DNA of 64,000 bases from an uncultured Pseudomonas sp. (GCF_913777995.1 NZ_CAJYVE010000010.1:362872-426871); one strand, 5' to 3'; counted from the first letter of the stretch, positions 1 through 9,577 are shown. The notes: generated from the sequence alone by a model not told the origin. Program-made: numbers and translations.

Positions 1-342
1 GTCAAGGATGGCGTCGGCCTGGCTTTCTTCAACCTTCGTTTTGGAGATTTTCCGAAAGCGTCGATAGGTAAGGAAAAGCATCTGAAGAAAATTGAATGGC
101 ACACTACCTCCTATCCAGATAATGCCCAAGAACATGTAGAACTTTGCTATTACCCGCACGGCAGCCTCAAGCAAGAGCATTGCACGCCCATTAACCCCGG
201 ATCGACAGGCGAGACAGACCTTTTCAACATCTACAAGTTTGAAAGTTACTCGTACGCCGTCATCAAACACCGAATAAATGGAGGTAGCCAGCCTGGGCGC
301 GCCAGCGATCAAGACCGCGTCACTTTCTATTACAGCTACTAA
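1..342 (+). CDS. Unrecognised protein, C-terminal fragment
   Basis: An open frame enters from the left edge and ends at a TAA at 340-342, giving the last 113 residues of a protein whose start lies outside the window. The fragment is rich in Tyr, His and Lys and ends in a run of aromatic residues (FYYSY). I see no known motif, membrane segment or repeat. Its codon use is visibly less GC-rich than the core genes of this window, as in the gene that follows, so the two may belong to an accessory region extending leftward. A hairpin follows the stop. Function unknown; the fragment does not allow a family call. Confidence 0.6.
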   Translation, partial: VKDGVGLAFFNLRFGDFPKASIGKEKHLKKIEWHTTSYPDNAQEHVELCYYPHGSLKQEHCTPINPGSTGETDLFNIYKFESYSYAVIKHRINGGSQPGRASDQDRVTFYYSY

Positions 343-366
343 TTAATATTAAAAAACTTTGATGTC

Positions 367-389
367 GGGCCTCACCTAGCGAGGCCCTT
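367..389 (+). terminator. Hairpin terminator after the left-edge gene
   Basis: A 7-bp perfect stem (GGGCCTC at 367-373, GAGGCCC at 381-387) with a 7-nt loop lies 25 nt after the stop of the left-edge gene. Only two T residues follow, so it is a weak intrinsic terminator. It separates the partial gene from the next one. Confidence 0.5.
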
Positions 390-414
390 CCACAACGACA
401 AGAGTGGGTTCATC

Positions 415-2025
415 ATGATCAGCGACATCACAACATTGCGCGTAAGTCCTCTGTCCACTCCAGCCATGACTTCCTCGAAAGAAGCCTACGCTGCAGGCAT
501 CGAATTAATAGAGCCGCAATCATCAGACCGGCTTTCACTCATGGCCCAGCATTTAAGCAGGGCCGCTTCCAGCTCATGGGCTTGTCAACCCGCCCCGTCG
601 CTCCAGCAGGCCAGGCTCGAATCGGCCCGCCTGCTGGCCCCCCTGACCGACGACGTCTATCAACAGAACAAGGCCACCCATGACGCCGAGACACCGGCGA
701 CCCAGGATGGAGAATGGCTAAGCCGCACGCGCCAGGCCACAGATTTTCTCGAAGGCAGGGCCAGCGATCCCTTTCAGGGCCTGTCCCAACCACAACTGGC
801 GCTGGTGGCATGGGACGACAGCCAGACCTTCACCATCAATGAGCGCCGAGCCGCCTGGTTGACACTCAAGAGCATGCAGAACGTGCAGCAGCACCGCTTC
901 GCCGCCGATGCTCAGCAGGAACTGGCGAGCACCGGCAGGGTGGAGAACACCCTCAAACAGGCTCTCACGCATTACCGGCAGTTGTCGGCGATGGAGCAGG
1001 CCCAGCTCCCGGAGGGCTATATCGAGCGGCTTGAAAAGGCCCTAGCCCGCGCTGCGGGTTCGGAAGGTGCCCAGCGCGCACGGCTGGATACCCCAGCCCT
1101 GATCCAGGAACTATTCCTGTCGCGCAGTGGCGTAGCGGTTGCAGCCGCAGTCGAAGACGATACCTTGAACGTTCCGCGTACCAAAGACACCCAGGGTTAC
1201 CGCACGCTGGTCGAGCGGCTGTATGGGAAATTCGAACATCCGCTGATCGAGCCATCGCAGCGGCGCAGCTTAGTGAACATGGGCCGGGGTCTATATGATT
1301 TCCTGACTCAGGAAGATCGTTTTCTGCTGGCACAGATGTATGACTATTCGCAGGGGCAAGGGGCAGATCTGCGTTACGTCGACAAATTAGCCTACGAACT
1401 CGGGGGCTATCGAGAATTGGACGATGGTCGTGTGATGCTGAACCTGAACGCTCATAAACAGCGCGACCAAGAGGGATTCCGCCTTTCGTACGACTTCACC
1501 CCTGAAAATGCAGAGATCATCAACCGTATCCGTAGCAGCGAAGCGTTCAAGACGACACTTCTGGATACCCGCTTTCTGGAATTCGCTTTCGACCCCGGCT
1601 TTCGTCCCTTCAGCAACGGCAGCGACAAGCGCTTCCTGGAGCAGATGGTCACACGCTTTTCGGCCCAAGGCGGTAAGGACTATGCTCTGGACGCCCGCTT
1701 CGCGCACTACGATCACGACCCCAAGACCAAAGACAAGATCGTGCACCGCTCAAGCCATGCCGAACGGTCACCACGTTGGGAGCCTATGTTCGTCAGCACC
1801 AAAGACGGCTGGGCCATTACCGCCAAGGGCAAGGCCGCCGGCTTCGGGCTGGACCCGGTGAGCGGCGGGCTGGTGATTCACACACCAAGCGCCATGCCTG
1901 CACCGAAGACGGACGAGAACATGGCAGGCTGGGTGCAGCAGCGTGTCAAAAAAGCCAGCCTGCTGCACCCTTTCATGATGATGGTGGCCAAGTACAAGGC
2001 CCAAGGGCGGGTCCGCAGGCCGTAA
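415..2025 (+). CDS. Hypothetical 536-aa protein, accessory
   Basis: A long open frame beginning ATG at 415 with a purine-rich stretch (AAGAGTGGG) a few bases upstream. The first 60 residues are rich in Ser, Thr and Ala with no hydrophobic signal peptide or membrane segment, and no transmembrane helix is obvious elsewhere, so the product should be soluble. The middle (about 140-240) is helical and Gln/Ala-rich; the C-terminal third is basic and ends in a Lys/Arg-rich tail. No catalytic motif is recognisable. The Ser-rich, signal-less start is of a kind seen in some secreted effectors, but no secretion genes are nearby, so that is only a thought. It is separated from the upstream fragment by a hairpin and is convergent with the flavodoxin gene. 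Function unknown. Confidence 0.7.
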   Translation: MISDITTLRVSPLSTPAMTSSKEAYAAGIELIEPQSSDRLSLMAQHLSRAASSSWACQPAPSLQQARLESARLLAPLTDDVYQQNKATHDAETPATQDGEWLSRTRQATDFLEGRASDPFQGLSQPQLALVAWDDSQTFTINERRAAWLTLKSMQNVQQHRFAADAQQELASTGRVENTLKQALTHYRQLSAMEQAQLPEGYIERLEKALARAAGSEGAQRARLDTPALIQELFLSRSGVAVAAAVEDDTLNVPRTKDTQGYRTLVERLYGKFEHPLIEPSQRRSLVNMGRGLYDFLTQEDRFLLAQMYDYSQGQGADLRYVDKLAYELGGYRELDDGRVMLNLNAHKQRDQEGFRLSYDFTPENAEIINRIRSSEAFKTTLLDTRFLEFAFDPGFRPFSNGSDKRFLEQMVTRFSAQGGKDYALDARFAHYDHDPKTKDKIVHRSSHAERSPRWEPMFVSTKDGWAITAKGKAAGFGLDPVSGGLVIHTPSAMPAPKTDENMAGWVQQRVKKASLLHPFMMMVAKYKAQGRVRRP

Positions 2026-2032
2026 GCGCTAC

Positions 2033-2070
2033 GAGCCATTCACGGCAGGATCTGCCTGCCCGGATGGCTC
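2033..2070. terminator. Hairpin between convergent genes
   Basis: An interrupted inverted repeat lies between the 536-aa gene and the flavodoxin gene: outer stem GAGCCAT (2033-2039) with ATGGCTC (2064-2070), inner stem GGCAGG (2044-2049) with CCTGCC (2055-2060). There is no T-tract, so termination is inferred from its place between two convergent stops. Confidence 0.4.
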
Positions 2071-2521
2071 AGGCCAGCCGTTGCATCCACTGCGCCAGCC
2101 AAGGCTCGGCGTCGGTGTCGGGCGTGACGGTTTCGCTGGCATCCAGGCGCAGCATGTCCTGCAGCTCATTGATGCCCAGTTCGCCGAACAGCTCGCGCAG
2201 TTGCTCGCCGCCGCCGCAGAAGGTGTCGTCGTAGCTGCTGTCACCCAGAGCAATGACCCCGCCCGGCAAGCCGCGCAGCGCCGCAGGCAATTCGTCGCGC
2301 AGCTGGTAGAACAGCGGCTGCAGGTTATCGGGCAGCTCGCCCATGCCGGTGCTCGACGTGACGCCCAGCAAGGCCTGGGGGGCGAAGGCCAGCAGTTCGG
2401 CCTGGGTCAGACGGATGTTGCAGAGCACCTCGTGGCCTGCATGGCGCAGCAAACCGCTGGCGTGGCGGGCAACGTCTTCCGCCGCACCGAAGACAGAACC
2501 GCAAAGAATGGCAATTTTCAT
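2069..2521 (-). CDS. Flavodoxin-like protein (MioC type)
   Basis: A 150-residue flavodoxin-fold protein. The start MKIAILCGSVFG is an FMN-phosphate loop of the MioC/YqcA type, and later segments (TSSTGMGELPDNL and the ALGDSSYDDTFCGGG stretch) match the loops that hold the isoalloxazine ring in short-chain flavodoxins. Such proteins pass single electrons in the cytosol; MioC is tied to biotin synthase activity in E. coli, but the partner here is unknown. The start at 2521 is chosen over an ATG 12 nt upstream because it begins exactly at the conserved beta strand and has GGGACA at a good distance. It is transcribed alone, divergent from the PilZ-like gene. Confidence 0.85.
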   Translation of the reverse strand: MKIAILCGSVFGAAEDVARHASGLLRHAGHEVLCNIRLTQAELLAFAPQALLGVTSSTGMGELPDNLQPLFYQLRDELPAALRGLPGGVIALGDSSYDDTFCGGGEQLRELFGELGINELQDMLRLDASETVTPDTDAEPWLAQWMQRLA

Positions 2522-2672
2522 AACTTGTCCCATGGCCCGGTAAAAATTCGGGCATTATGCTCCATTGCGCTTGCAGGCTCGTCAACTCGGGATGAAATGA
2601 CGAGACGTAGGCGCCAACGAGTGCGCCACGCTGAACCAAACCGACCAGCGGTCAGAACTCGACCGGGAATTT

Positions 2673-3326
2673 ATGGTCACTTTCAGTAATTACGGACCGG
2701 TCCGAGCCCAGATGTCTGCCATGCAAGCTGACTCCCTACTTACCCAGGACGAACTGGATTTCATCCTGGACATGCAGCACAACCCCAAACTCAACGTGCG
2801 TGACAACACGCAGCAGATGAGCGTGAACGGGGGTGAGCGCATCCAGCGGTTGCTGGCGCGTCTGGCTGCGCATGAGCAGGTGACCATCCAGGCGCAATTC
2901 AACAATCAGCAGATGACCTTCCCGTTGCAACTGGTGGAAGACGAATTCCATGCCCAGCATCTGGAACTGGGCACTCCCAGCATCTATGAAGACGGCCCGC
3001 AGGTTCGCCCTTGGCGCCTTGCCCTGCCCGCCCCCGTGCCACTGGAAAACTTGCGTGGCGCCCGCACGGCCCTCTGGGTTCATGACATCTCCTTCAAGGG
3101 TGTCCTGCTGGAATATCGCCGCCCCGGCACTCCGCCACAGCGATTCTCGGCCTGGCTGCGCCCTGCCGGAAGAAAGTCCATCGCCCTGCGCGGGCGCTTC
3201 GAGCGCCTGACCGACCAGGGCCTGGCGGCCTACCGGTTGAGCCAGAATGACCCGCTCGAAGCCGAGAACCTGCGCCAGTACCTGCTCGACGAGCACCGCA
3301 AGGCCAACCCCTCGCTTTACGCCTGA
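2673..3326 (+). CDS. PilZ-like protein, putative
   Basis: A 217-residue soluble protein. Around residue 139 it has DISFKG, which fits the D/N-x-S-x-x-G half of the PilZ cyclic-di-GMP-binding signature, and upstream lies RPWR, a degenerate form of the RxxxR half. The region before it could be a YcgR-N-like beta domain. This is a reading of motifs, not a firm family assignment, and the imperfect Arg motif means c-di-GMP binding may be lost. The start at 2673 has GGGAA close upstream; an in-frame ATG at 2712 (MSAMQADS) is an alternative. The gene is divergent from the flavodoxin gene and followed 176 bp later by the ABM-domain gene. Confidence 0.55.
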   Translation: MVTFSNYGPVRAQMSAMQADSLLTQDELDFILDMQHNPKLNVRDNTQQMSVNGGERIQRLLARLAAHEQVTIQAQFNNQQMTFPLQLVEDEFHAQHLELGTPSIYEDGPQVRPWRLALPAPVPLENLRGARTALWVHDISFKGVLLEYRRPGTPPQRFSAWLRPAGRKSIALRGRFERLTDQGLAAYRLSQNDPLEAENLRQYLLDEHRKANPSLYA

Positions 3327-3502
3327 CCCCTTTGGCGCGCCTGCACGACGCCAGGCGGTCGGATTATCTGGACTGTTCGCAGTTTTCAGGAATAATCCTT
3401 GCTTGCTTCATCAGCTGAAGCAGCCGCGGCACCACCACCCCCGGTGCCGTGCCCTGCGGGCATCCTTATCCAGGAGGCCTGTGCACCGCTTGGAGATACA
3501 CA

Positions 3503-4072
3503 ATGTCTACCGCACCTGTCACCTTGATGGTGGCTCGCCGTGTCACCCACGGCCGCTACCAGGACCTTATCGCCTGGCTGCATGAAGGCGAACGGCTGGC
3601 CACCGACTTTCCCGGCTACCTGGGCTCTGGCGTACTTGCACCGCCCCCAGGAGACGACGAATTCCAGATGATCTTCCGCTTTCGCGACGCCGAAACCCTG
3701 CACGCCTGGGAGCATTCGGCCTCAAGACGCGCCTGGCTGGTGCGTGGCAGCGGGCTGTTCGACTGCCCCTCCGAACACCGGGTCAACGGCACGGCCGGCT
3801 GGTTCGGCACCACCGACATGCGCCCCGCGCGCTGGAAGCAGTCCATCGCCATCTGGCTGGCGTTCTTTCCCGTTTCGCTGCTGTTCAACTACCTGCTGGA
3901 GCCGGTGCTCGGCCAACTCGAGCTGGTTCCGCGAATCCTGTTCAGCACGCTGATTCTCACACCGCTGATGGTCTATCTGTTCATCCCGCTGTCCACCCGC
4001 TTGCTGGCGAACTGGCTCAGAGGTGACCCGACACCCACTGCCGCCAAGGCAAAATCCTCCTCCGCGCGCTAA
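3503..4072 (+). CDS. Antibiotic biosynthesis monooxygenase (ABM) domain membrane protein
   Basis: A 189-residue protein with two parts. Residues 1-95 look like an ABM/EthD-type ferredoxin-like domain (PVTLMVARRV strand, LATDFPGYLGSGV, then a FRFRD-AETLHAWEHS segment typical of the family). The C-terminal half has two hydrophobic helices (around IAIWLAFFPVSLLFNYLL and ILFSTLILTPLMVYLFI) and a basic tail. The layout suggests a cytoplasmic ABM domain anchored to the inner membrane. The start at 3503 follows GGAGA by 7 nt; an upstream in-frame ATG at 3449 has no such site. Substrate unknown. It sits upstream of the folM operon but is separated by a regulatory region. Confidence 0.75.
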   Translation: MSTAPVTLMVARRVTHGRYQDLIAWLHEGERLATDFPGYLGSGVLAPPPGDDEFQMIFRFRDAETLHAWEHSASRRAWLVRGSGLFDCPSEHRVNGTAGWFGTTDMRPARWKQSIAIWLAFFPVSLLFNYLLEPVLGQLELVPRILFSTLILTPLMVYLFIPLSTRLLANWLRGDPTPTAAKAKSSSAR

Positions 4073-4131
4073 CAACGCGCCACGTGGCCGGCCTCAAGCC
4101 CGACGGATGAGCCGGCCACCTTCCCACAAGG

Positions 4132-4160
4132 TTGTACAACCTTGGCCGTTGGTATAACTT
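4132..4160 (+). promoter_or_regulatory. Putative LitR-type operator/promoter before folM
   Basis: TTGTACAA (4132-4139, the core of a GGTTGTACAACC palindrome) is followed exactly 18 bp later by TGGTATAA (4150-4157), then CTT. The same two boxes at the same spacing occur before the TudS-like operon (47878/47896) and between the epimerase and FAD genes (46524/46506, minus strand). The site is about 90 bp upstream of the folM start. Control by the LitR-type regulator encoded at 48894 is inferred; the boxes could equally be the -35 and -10 of a special promoter. Confidence 0.5.
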
Positions 4161-4248
4161 TGCCAGTTACTACAGCTCCACAAGCCGTTTCCTCCACGCC
4201 TGCGAACAGACCTTTCTGGTCTGACGCGCGATTGATCGTGAGCCGTCG

Positions 4249-4959
4249 ATGGTATCCAGCAATGCACCGATATTGATCACCGGTGCCAGCCAGCGGGTCG
4301 GCCTGCACTGTGCGCAGCGCCTGCTTGAAGAAGGCCAGCCCGTGATCGTCAGCTATCGCACCCTGCGCCCCGGCGTGGAGCAGCTGCGTGCTGCCGGTGC
4401 AGTAGCCCTGCAGGCGGACTTTTCGTCCGAGGCAGGCATCCTGGCGTTCATCGACGAACTCCGGCAGCACACGGCAAGCCTGCGCGCCATCGTCCACAAT
4501 GCGTCGGAATGGCTCGCCGAAACACCCGGCGACGAAGCCGAAGTGTTCACCCGGATGTTCAGCATCCACATGCTGGCGCCCTACCTGATCAACCTGCACG
4601 GTGCCGAACTGCTGCAGCGCAGCCCGCAGGCGGACATCGTCCACATCAGTGACGACGTGACCCGCAAGGGCAGCAGCAAGCACATTGCGTACTGCGCCAG
4701 CAAGGCTGGCCTGGAAAGCCTGACCCTGTCGTTCGCCGCACGCCTGGCGCCACAGGTCAAGGTCAATGGCATCGCCCCGGCGCTGGTGATGTTCCAGCCC
4801 GGTGACGACGCGGACTACCGCGCCAGGACCCTGGCCAAATCGGCGCTGGGCATCGAGCCCGGCCCCGAGGTCGTCTACCAGAGCCTGCGCTACCTGCTCG
4901 ACACCCCTTATGTAACCGGCACAACCTTGACCGTAAACGGCGGACGGCACCTAAAGTAG
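4249..4959 (+). CDS. folM: Dihydromonapterin reductase FolM (SDR)
   Basis: A 236-residue short-chain dehydrogenase. The N-terminal cofactor loop reads TGASQRVG (residues 10-17), the TGxxxRxG variant typical of the FolM/pteridine reductase branch and of NADPH use; the catalytic YxxxK is YCASK at about residue 145. FolM reduces dihydromonapterin to tetrahydromonapterin, and dihydrofolate weakly. It is followed 17 bp later by folE and then folX, so the three form an operon for tetrahydromonapterin and folate-type pterins. The start at 4249 lies next to a weak purine stretch (GTGAG). A paired TTGTACAA/TGGTATAA site upstream suggests light-linked control. Confidence 0.92.
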   Translation: MVSSNAPILITGASQRVGLHCAQRLLEEGQPVIVSYRTLRPGVEQLRAAGAVALQADFSSEAGILAFIDELRQHTASLRAIVHNASEWLAETPGDEAEVFTRMFSIHMLAPYLINLHGAELLQRSPQADIVHISDDVTRKGSSKHIAYCASKAGLESLTLSFAARLAPQVKVNGIAPALVMFQPGDDADYRARTLAKSALGIEPGPEVVYQSLRYLLDTPYVTGTTLTVNGGRHLK

Positions 4960-4976
4960 GCCGCCCCGAGGACCTG

Positions 4977-5543
4977 ATGATGAGCGAACCCCTGTCACAG
5001 CAATACCGAGACATTCTCATTGGCCTGGGTGAAAACCCGGAGCGTGAAGGTCTGCTGGATACCCCGAAACGTGCCGCCAAAGCCATGCAGTACCTCTGCC
5101 ACGGCTACGCGCAGAGCCTGGATGAGATCGTCAACGGCGCACTGTTCGCTTCCGACAACGACGAGATGGTGATCGTCAAGGACATCGAACTCTACTCGCT
5201 GTGCGAGCATCACCTGCTGCCGTTCATTGGCAAGGCCCATGTGGCCTACATCCCCACCGGCAAGGTGCTGGGTCTGTCGAAGATCGCCCGCGTGGTGGAC
5301 ATGTTCGCCCGCCGCCTGCAGATCCAGGAAAACCTAACGCGGCAAATCGCCGAGGCGATCCAGAGCGTCACCCAGGCTGCCGGCGTGGCAGTAGTCATCG
5401 AAGCGCAGCACATGTGCATGATGATGCGCGGCGTCGAGAAACAGAACTCGCTGATGAACACCTCGGTAATGCTCGGCGCCTTCCGCGAATCGAGCACCAC
5501 GCGCATGGAGTTCATGCAACTGATCGGACGGAGCAAGGGCTGA
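4977..5543 (+). CDS. folE: GTP cyclohydrolase I FolE
   Basis: A 188-residue type I GTP cyclohydrolase, which makes 7,8-dihydroneopterin triphosphate from GTP, the first step of folate and monapterin synthesis. Visible family features are the [15 protein letters not shown]-terminal helix, the zinc site LCEHHLLPF (Cys and His ligands, about residues 77-85) and the C-terminal [12 protein letters not shown] with the second zinc Cys. Length is normal. Two adjacent ATG codons (4977 and 4980) follow GAGGA, so the start is uncertain by one codon. It lies between folM and folX, and its stop overlaps the folX start (TGATG), consistent with translational coupling. Confidence 0.96.
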   Translation: MMSEPLSQQYRDILIGLGENPEREGLLDTPKRAAKAMQYLCHGYAQSLDEIVNGALFASDNDEMVIVKDIELYSLCEHHLLPFIGKAHVAYIPTGKVLGLSKIARVVDMFARRLQIQENLTRQIAEAIQSVTQAAGVAVVIEAQHMCMMMRGVEKQNSLMNTSVMLGAFRESSTTRMEFMQLIGRSKG

Positions 5544-5914
5544 TGGCCAAACTTGAACCCGGTACTGCACGCATCAGGGTCAAAGACCTGCGCCTGCGGA
5601 CCTTCATCGGCATCAACGAAGATGAAATCCTCAACAAGCAGGACGTGCTGATCAACCTGACGATCTGCTACCCGGCGCAAGAGGCAGTGCGTGACAACGA
5701 CATCGATCACGCCCTCAACTACCGCACCATCACCAAGGCGATCATCCAGCACGTGGAGGGCAACCGCTTCGCCCTGCTCGAACGCCTGACCCAGGAGGTC
5801 CTGGACCTGGTGATGAGCTACCAGGCTGTCACCTACGCCGAAGTCGAGGTCGACAAACCCCATGCCCTGCGGTTTGCCGAGTCGGTTTCGATCACCCTGG
5901 CCGGCCACCGCTGA
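5543..5914 (+). CDS. folX: Dihydroneopterin triphosphate 2'-epimerase FolX (FolB family)
   Basis: A 123-residue FolB/FolX-fold protein ([19 protein letters not shown] near the start, [10 protein letters not shown] in the middle, and [17 protein letters not shown] at the end). FolX epimerises dihydroneopterin triphosphate to the monapterin form; the close relative FolB is an aldolase. FolX is preferred because it sits in an operon with folM and folE, the three genes of tetrahydromonapterin synthesis in pseudomonads. Its ATG overlaps the folE stop by one base. A longer reading of this frame into folE is not used, since the conserved protein begins at 5543. Confidence 0.9.
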   Translation: MAKLEPGTARIRVKDLRLRTFIGINEDEILNKQDVLINLTICYPAQEAVRDNDIDHALNYRTITKAIIQHVEGNRFALLERLTQEVLDLVMSYQAVTYAEVEVDKPHALRFAESVSITLAGHR

Positions 5915-5944
5915 TATCATCGCGGGCCGTTTATGGAGCCTCTC

Positions 5945-6241
5945 ATGACCGAGCAACAACGCCTCGAACTCGAAGCCGCCGCCTTCCGCCGCCTGGTCGC
6001 GCACCTGGACAGCCGCAAGGACGTCCAGAACATCGACCTGATGAACCTGTCCGGCTTCTGCCGCAACTGCCTGTCCAAGTGGTACAAGGCCGCCGCCGAC
6101 GAGCGCAGCATCGACATCAGCCTCGATGACGCCCGTGAAGTGGTCTACGGCATGCCCTACGCCGACTGGAAGTCGCTCTACCAGAAAGAAGCCAATGCCG
6201 AGCAGCTAGCGGCCTTCGCCAAGGAACCCAAGCATGACTGA
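5945..6241 (+). CDS. DUF1244 family protein
   Basis: A 98-residue protein of the DUF1244 family: an N-terminal Glu-rich helix, then DVQNIDLMNLSGFCRNCLSKWY (CxxC within the conserved core) and VVYGMPYADWKSLYQ. Members are small, conserved in proteobacteria and of unknown function; the FCRNCLSKW motif suggests a metal or redox-active pair. The start at 5945 is preferred to an ATG 12 nt upstream because GGAG lies 6 nt before it. The gene follows folX by 30 bp and overlaps the HopJ-family gene by 8 bp, so it may be co-transcribed with the fol operon. Confidence 0.9.
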   Translation: MTEQQRLELEAAAFRRLVAHLDSRKDVQNIDLMNLSGFCRNCLSKWYKAAADERSIDISLDDAREVVYGMPYADWKSLYQKEANAEQLAAFAKEPKHD

Positions 6242-6575
6242 TCTGAACACCCTGCGCGCCAGCCTGCGCAGCGGCCAACACGCGTTCGCCGATACCCTGG
6301 CCTTCATCGCCGAAGGTTACGACTATCAGCCCCAGGCCTTCCGTAACGGCGAGGTGGAAAACGCCGCCGGCCAGAACGAAGGCTCCTGCAAGACCCTGGG
6401 CCTGGCCCTGCTCGAAGGCCTGAGCGACGAAGAAGCCCTGCTGGCCTTCGGTGAGCACTACCGCTCGGTGCAAGCCACTCCCGAGGGCAGTGACCACGCC
6501 AATATCCGTGCGCTGATCGCCCATGGCCTGGCCGGAGTGAAATTCGCCACTCAACCCCTGACCCGCAAGGCCTGA
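6234..6575 (+). CDS. HopJ family protein
   Basis: A 113-residue protein of the HopJ family (FADTLAFIAEGYDYQPQAFRNG, then NEGSCKTLGLALLEGLS and the conserved LLAFGEHYRSV). The name comes from a putative P. syringae type III effector, but the family is widespread in bacteria without type III secretion and members look like ordinary cytosolic housekeeping proteins. The start overlaps the end of the DUF1244 gene by 8 bp; the two are a recurrent pair. A strong bidirectional terminator follows. The molecular role is not known. Confidence 0.9.
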   Translation: MTDLNTLRASLRSGQHAFADTLAFIAEGYDYQPQAFRNGEVENAAGQNEGSCKTLGLALLEGLSDEEALLAFGEHYRSVQATPEGSDHANIRALIAHGLAGVKFATQPLTRKA

Positions 6576-6600
6576 TACCTCAGGCTGTCTCGCAGGCACA

Positions 6601-6629
6601 AAAAAACCGGCTCTGAGCCGGTTTTTTTG
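6601..6629. terminator. Bidirectional intrinsic terminator
   Basis: A perfect stem AACCGGCTC / GAGCCGGTT with a TGA-type loop is flanked by a run of A on the left and a run of T on the right. It sits between the convergent HopJ-family gene and trxB and can stop transcription in both directions. Confidence 0.92.
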
Positions 6630-6644
6630 CGCCACAGCCGCGAC

Positions 6645-7631
<987 letters not shown>

Positions 7632-7729
7632 TCACGCGGGGGTCGCAACGTTTCGAAAATGACGGCCGATGCACAGGTGCAGCGGCCCGGAATTCGGTTG
7701 GCCACGGCGAGCGCCGTGGCCTGGCAGCC

Positions 7730-8329
7730 TTACAGGCTGGTGGCGTTGGACGCCAGGTAATCGGCGACGCCCTTGGCATCGGCCTTCATGCCTTTCTGGC
7801 CTGGACGCCAGCCGGCTGGGCAGACTTCGCCGTGCTCTTCGGTGAACTGCAGCGCTTCGACCAGACGCACCATCTCGTCGACGTCACGACCCAGTGGCAG
7901 GTTGTTGACCACCTGGTGCTGTACCACACCGGATTTGTCGATCAGGAACGAAGCACGCAGCGCTACGCCAGCATCGTGTTCGATGCCGTAGGCGCGGGTG
8001 ATTTCGTGCTTGACGTCGGCGACCATGGTGAACTCGACTTCGCCGATGCCGCCCTTCTCGACCGGGGTGCTGCGCCAGGCGTGGTGGGTGAACTGCGAGT
8101 CGATGGAAACGCCGACCACTTCAACGCCCAGCTCACGGAAGCGGGCCATGCGGTTGTTGTGGGCGATGATTTCCGAAGGGCACACGAAGGTGAAATCCAG
8201 CGGCCAGAAGAACAGCACCACGTATTTGCCGCGCAGCGAAGACAGCTTGAAGCTGTCGACGATGGAACCGTCGCCGAGTACGGCTGCTGCATCAAAATCA
8301 GGGGCCTGTTTGTTTACCAGTACGCTCAT
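7730..8329 (-). CDS. 2-Cys peroxiredoxin (AhpC/TSA, Prx1 type)
   Basis: A 199-residue typical 2-Cys peroxiredoxin that removes peroxides in the cytosol. The peroxidatic Cys50 is in PLDFTFVCP, and the resolving Cys170 is in EEHGEVCPAGW near the C terminus. The catalytic pattern PxxxT/SxxC is intact. Length fits AhpC/Prx1. With trxB just downstream on the same strand, thioredoxin is the likely electron donor, and no ahpF is present here. The upstream region of about 420 bp carries a degenerate repeat element and the promoter must lie within it, but I could not place it. Confidence 0.93.
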   Translation of the reverse strand: MSVLVNKQAPDFDAAAVLGDGSIVDSFKLSSLRGKYVVLFFWPLDFTFVCPSEIIAHNNRMARFRELGVEVVGVSIDSQFTHHAWRSTPVEKGGIGEVEFTMVADVKHEITRAYGIEHDAGVALRASFLIDKSGVVQHQVVNNLPLGRDVDEMVRLVEALQFTEEHGEVCPAGWRPGQKGMKADAKGVADYLASNATSL

Positions 8330-8570
8330 GAATGGACTCCAGTCAGAAATGGAAAGGATAGGTGAGGAAAAGGATCGCCAGCCTATCCGGGGAGGGCAGA
8401 TTAAGGAAATTTCGTTTCACAATCCACCTCATAGACTGCACCTATTCAGAAAAGCTCCAGAGCCACTACTCTACGCCAGCGCCGATTGTCACGCGACCGC
8501 CTCCCAGTCCGACATGCTCTTGTTTAACAGCACCGTGCTGGGTCCTGGCTGGGGGAAGCGGCCTTGGCCG

Positions 8571-8693
8571 CAATACAGTTCAGACCGGGGGAGCGAGCTT
8601 GCTCACGAAGAGACCGGCGAAGCCCATGCACCTGCCGTGAACGTGACAAAGCTTTAGCGAGCAAGCTCCAACGTTCTAACAGACCGGCATGCT
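8571..8693. repeat. Degenerate REP pair with CAATAC end
   Basis: This lies in the 420-bp gap between the peroxiredoxin gene and cysZ. It starts with CAATACAGTTCAGA, close to the ends of the elements at 31634 and 51399. It holds two inverted REP-type units (GAGCGAGCTTGCTC at 8591-8604 and AGCGAGCAAGCTC near 8656) and ends near TAACAGACCGGCATGC, a poor inverted copy of the left end. I read it as a decayed copy of the same element. The rest of the gap holds no convincing gene. Confidence 0.55.
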
Positions 8694-8751
8694 CTTTAAC
8701 CGCCCCGGCAAAGCCGGTAAGGTCGGCTCGTCTCTTTCATCGGAAGCTGCC

Positions 8752-9507
8752 ATGCCGACACACGCCCTCTCAGGCCCGCAATACCTCTCCGAAGGCCTGA
8801 AACTGATCCTCAGCCCAGGCCTGCGCCTGTTCGTGCTGCTGCCCCTGAGCATCAACCTGCTGCTGTTCGCTGGCCTGGTGTACCTGGCGGTGCACCAGTT
8901 CGGCCTGTGGGTCGACACTTTCATGCCGACCCTGCCGCACTGGCTGAGTTTCCTCAGCTACATCCTCTGGCCGCTGTTCGTGCTGCTGGTGCTGCTGATG
9001 GTGTTCTTCACCTTCACCATGCTGGCCAACGTCATCGCCGCGCCCTTCAACGGCTTTCTGTCGGAAAAGGTCGAAGCCGTAGTGCGCGGCGTCGATACCT
9101 CGCCCCCTTTCAGCTGGGGCGAACTGCTGGCGATGATCCCGCGCACCCTCAGCCGCGAGGCCCGCAAGCTGGGCTACATGCTGCCCCGGGTGATCGGCCT
9201 GTTCATCCTGTCGTTCATCCCGGTGGTCAACCTGGTGGCCACGCCGCTGTGGCTGTTGTTCGGCGTATGGATGATGGCCATCCAGTACATCGACTACCCC
9301 GCCGACAACCACAAGATGAGCTGGCAGGACATGCTCGCCTGGCTGCGCAGCAAACGCTGGGCCTGCCTGAGCTTCGGCGGCTGCGTGTACGCCGCGCTGC
9401 TGATTCCGTTCGTGAATATCCTGATGATGCCGGCGGCAGTGGCGGGCGCGACATTGTTCTGGGTGAGGGAGCGTACTGAAGGAGAAATTCTCCAGCAGCG
9501 CACCTGA
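8752..9507 (+). CDS. cysZ: Sulfate transporter CysZ
   Basis: A 251-residue inner-membrane protein of the CysZ family, which brings sulfate in for cysteine synthesis. It has four or more hydrophobic segments ([18 protein letters not shown], a Leu-rich [16 protein letters not shown] segment, [15 protein letters not shown], and a C-terminal pair around [20 protein letters not shown]) and the conserved [16 protein letters not shown] loop between them. The start at 8752 has GGAAG seven nt upstream; an upstream in-frame ATG at 8689 lies in the repeat-bearing gap and is not favoured. It is a single gene. Confidence 0.93.
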   Translation: MPTHALSGPQYLSEGLKLILSPGLRLFVLLPLSINLLLFAGLVYLAVHQFGLWVDTFMPTLPHWLSFLSYILWPLFVLLVLLMVFFTFTMLANVIAAPFNGFLSEKVEAVVRGVDTSPPFSWGELLAMIPRTLSREARKLGYMLPRVIGLFILSFIPVVNLVATPLWLLFGVWMMAIQYIDYPADNHKMSWQDMLAWLRSKRWACLSFGGCVYAALLIPFVNILMMPAAVAGATLFWVRERTEGEILQQRT

Positions 9508-9532
9508 CGACGCAGGAACCGCTCGAGCGTCC

Positions 9533-9577
9533 AAGCGCTGAAGCCAGTCCAGTATTGAAATGCTGCCTTCAGCGCTT
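9533..9577. repeat. 11-bp inverted repeat after cysZ
   Basis: AAGCGCTGAAG (9533-9543) and CTTCAGCGCTT (9567-9577) form a perfect stem with a 23-nt loop. There is no T-tract. It may end cysZ transcription. The loop carries CAGTATTG, which resembles the end of the CAATAC elements. The remainder of the 330-bp gap up to 9838 is AT-rich; TTGACA at 9698-9703 could be a -35 box but no good -10 follows. Confidence 0.4.

Noticed and set aside
6234-6575. HopJ-family gene as a type III secretion effector
   Set aside because: The family is broadly conserved in bacteria without type III secretion, the gene is fused into a housekeeping operon, and no secretion genes are in the window.
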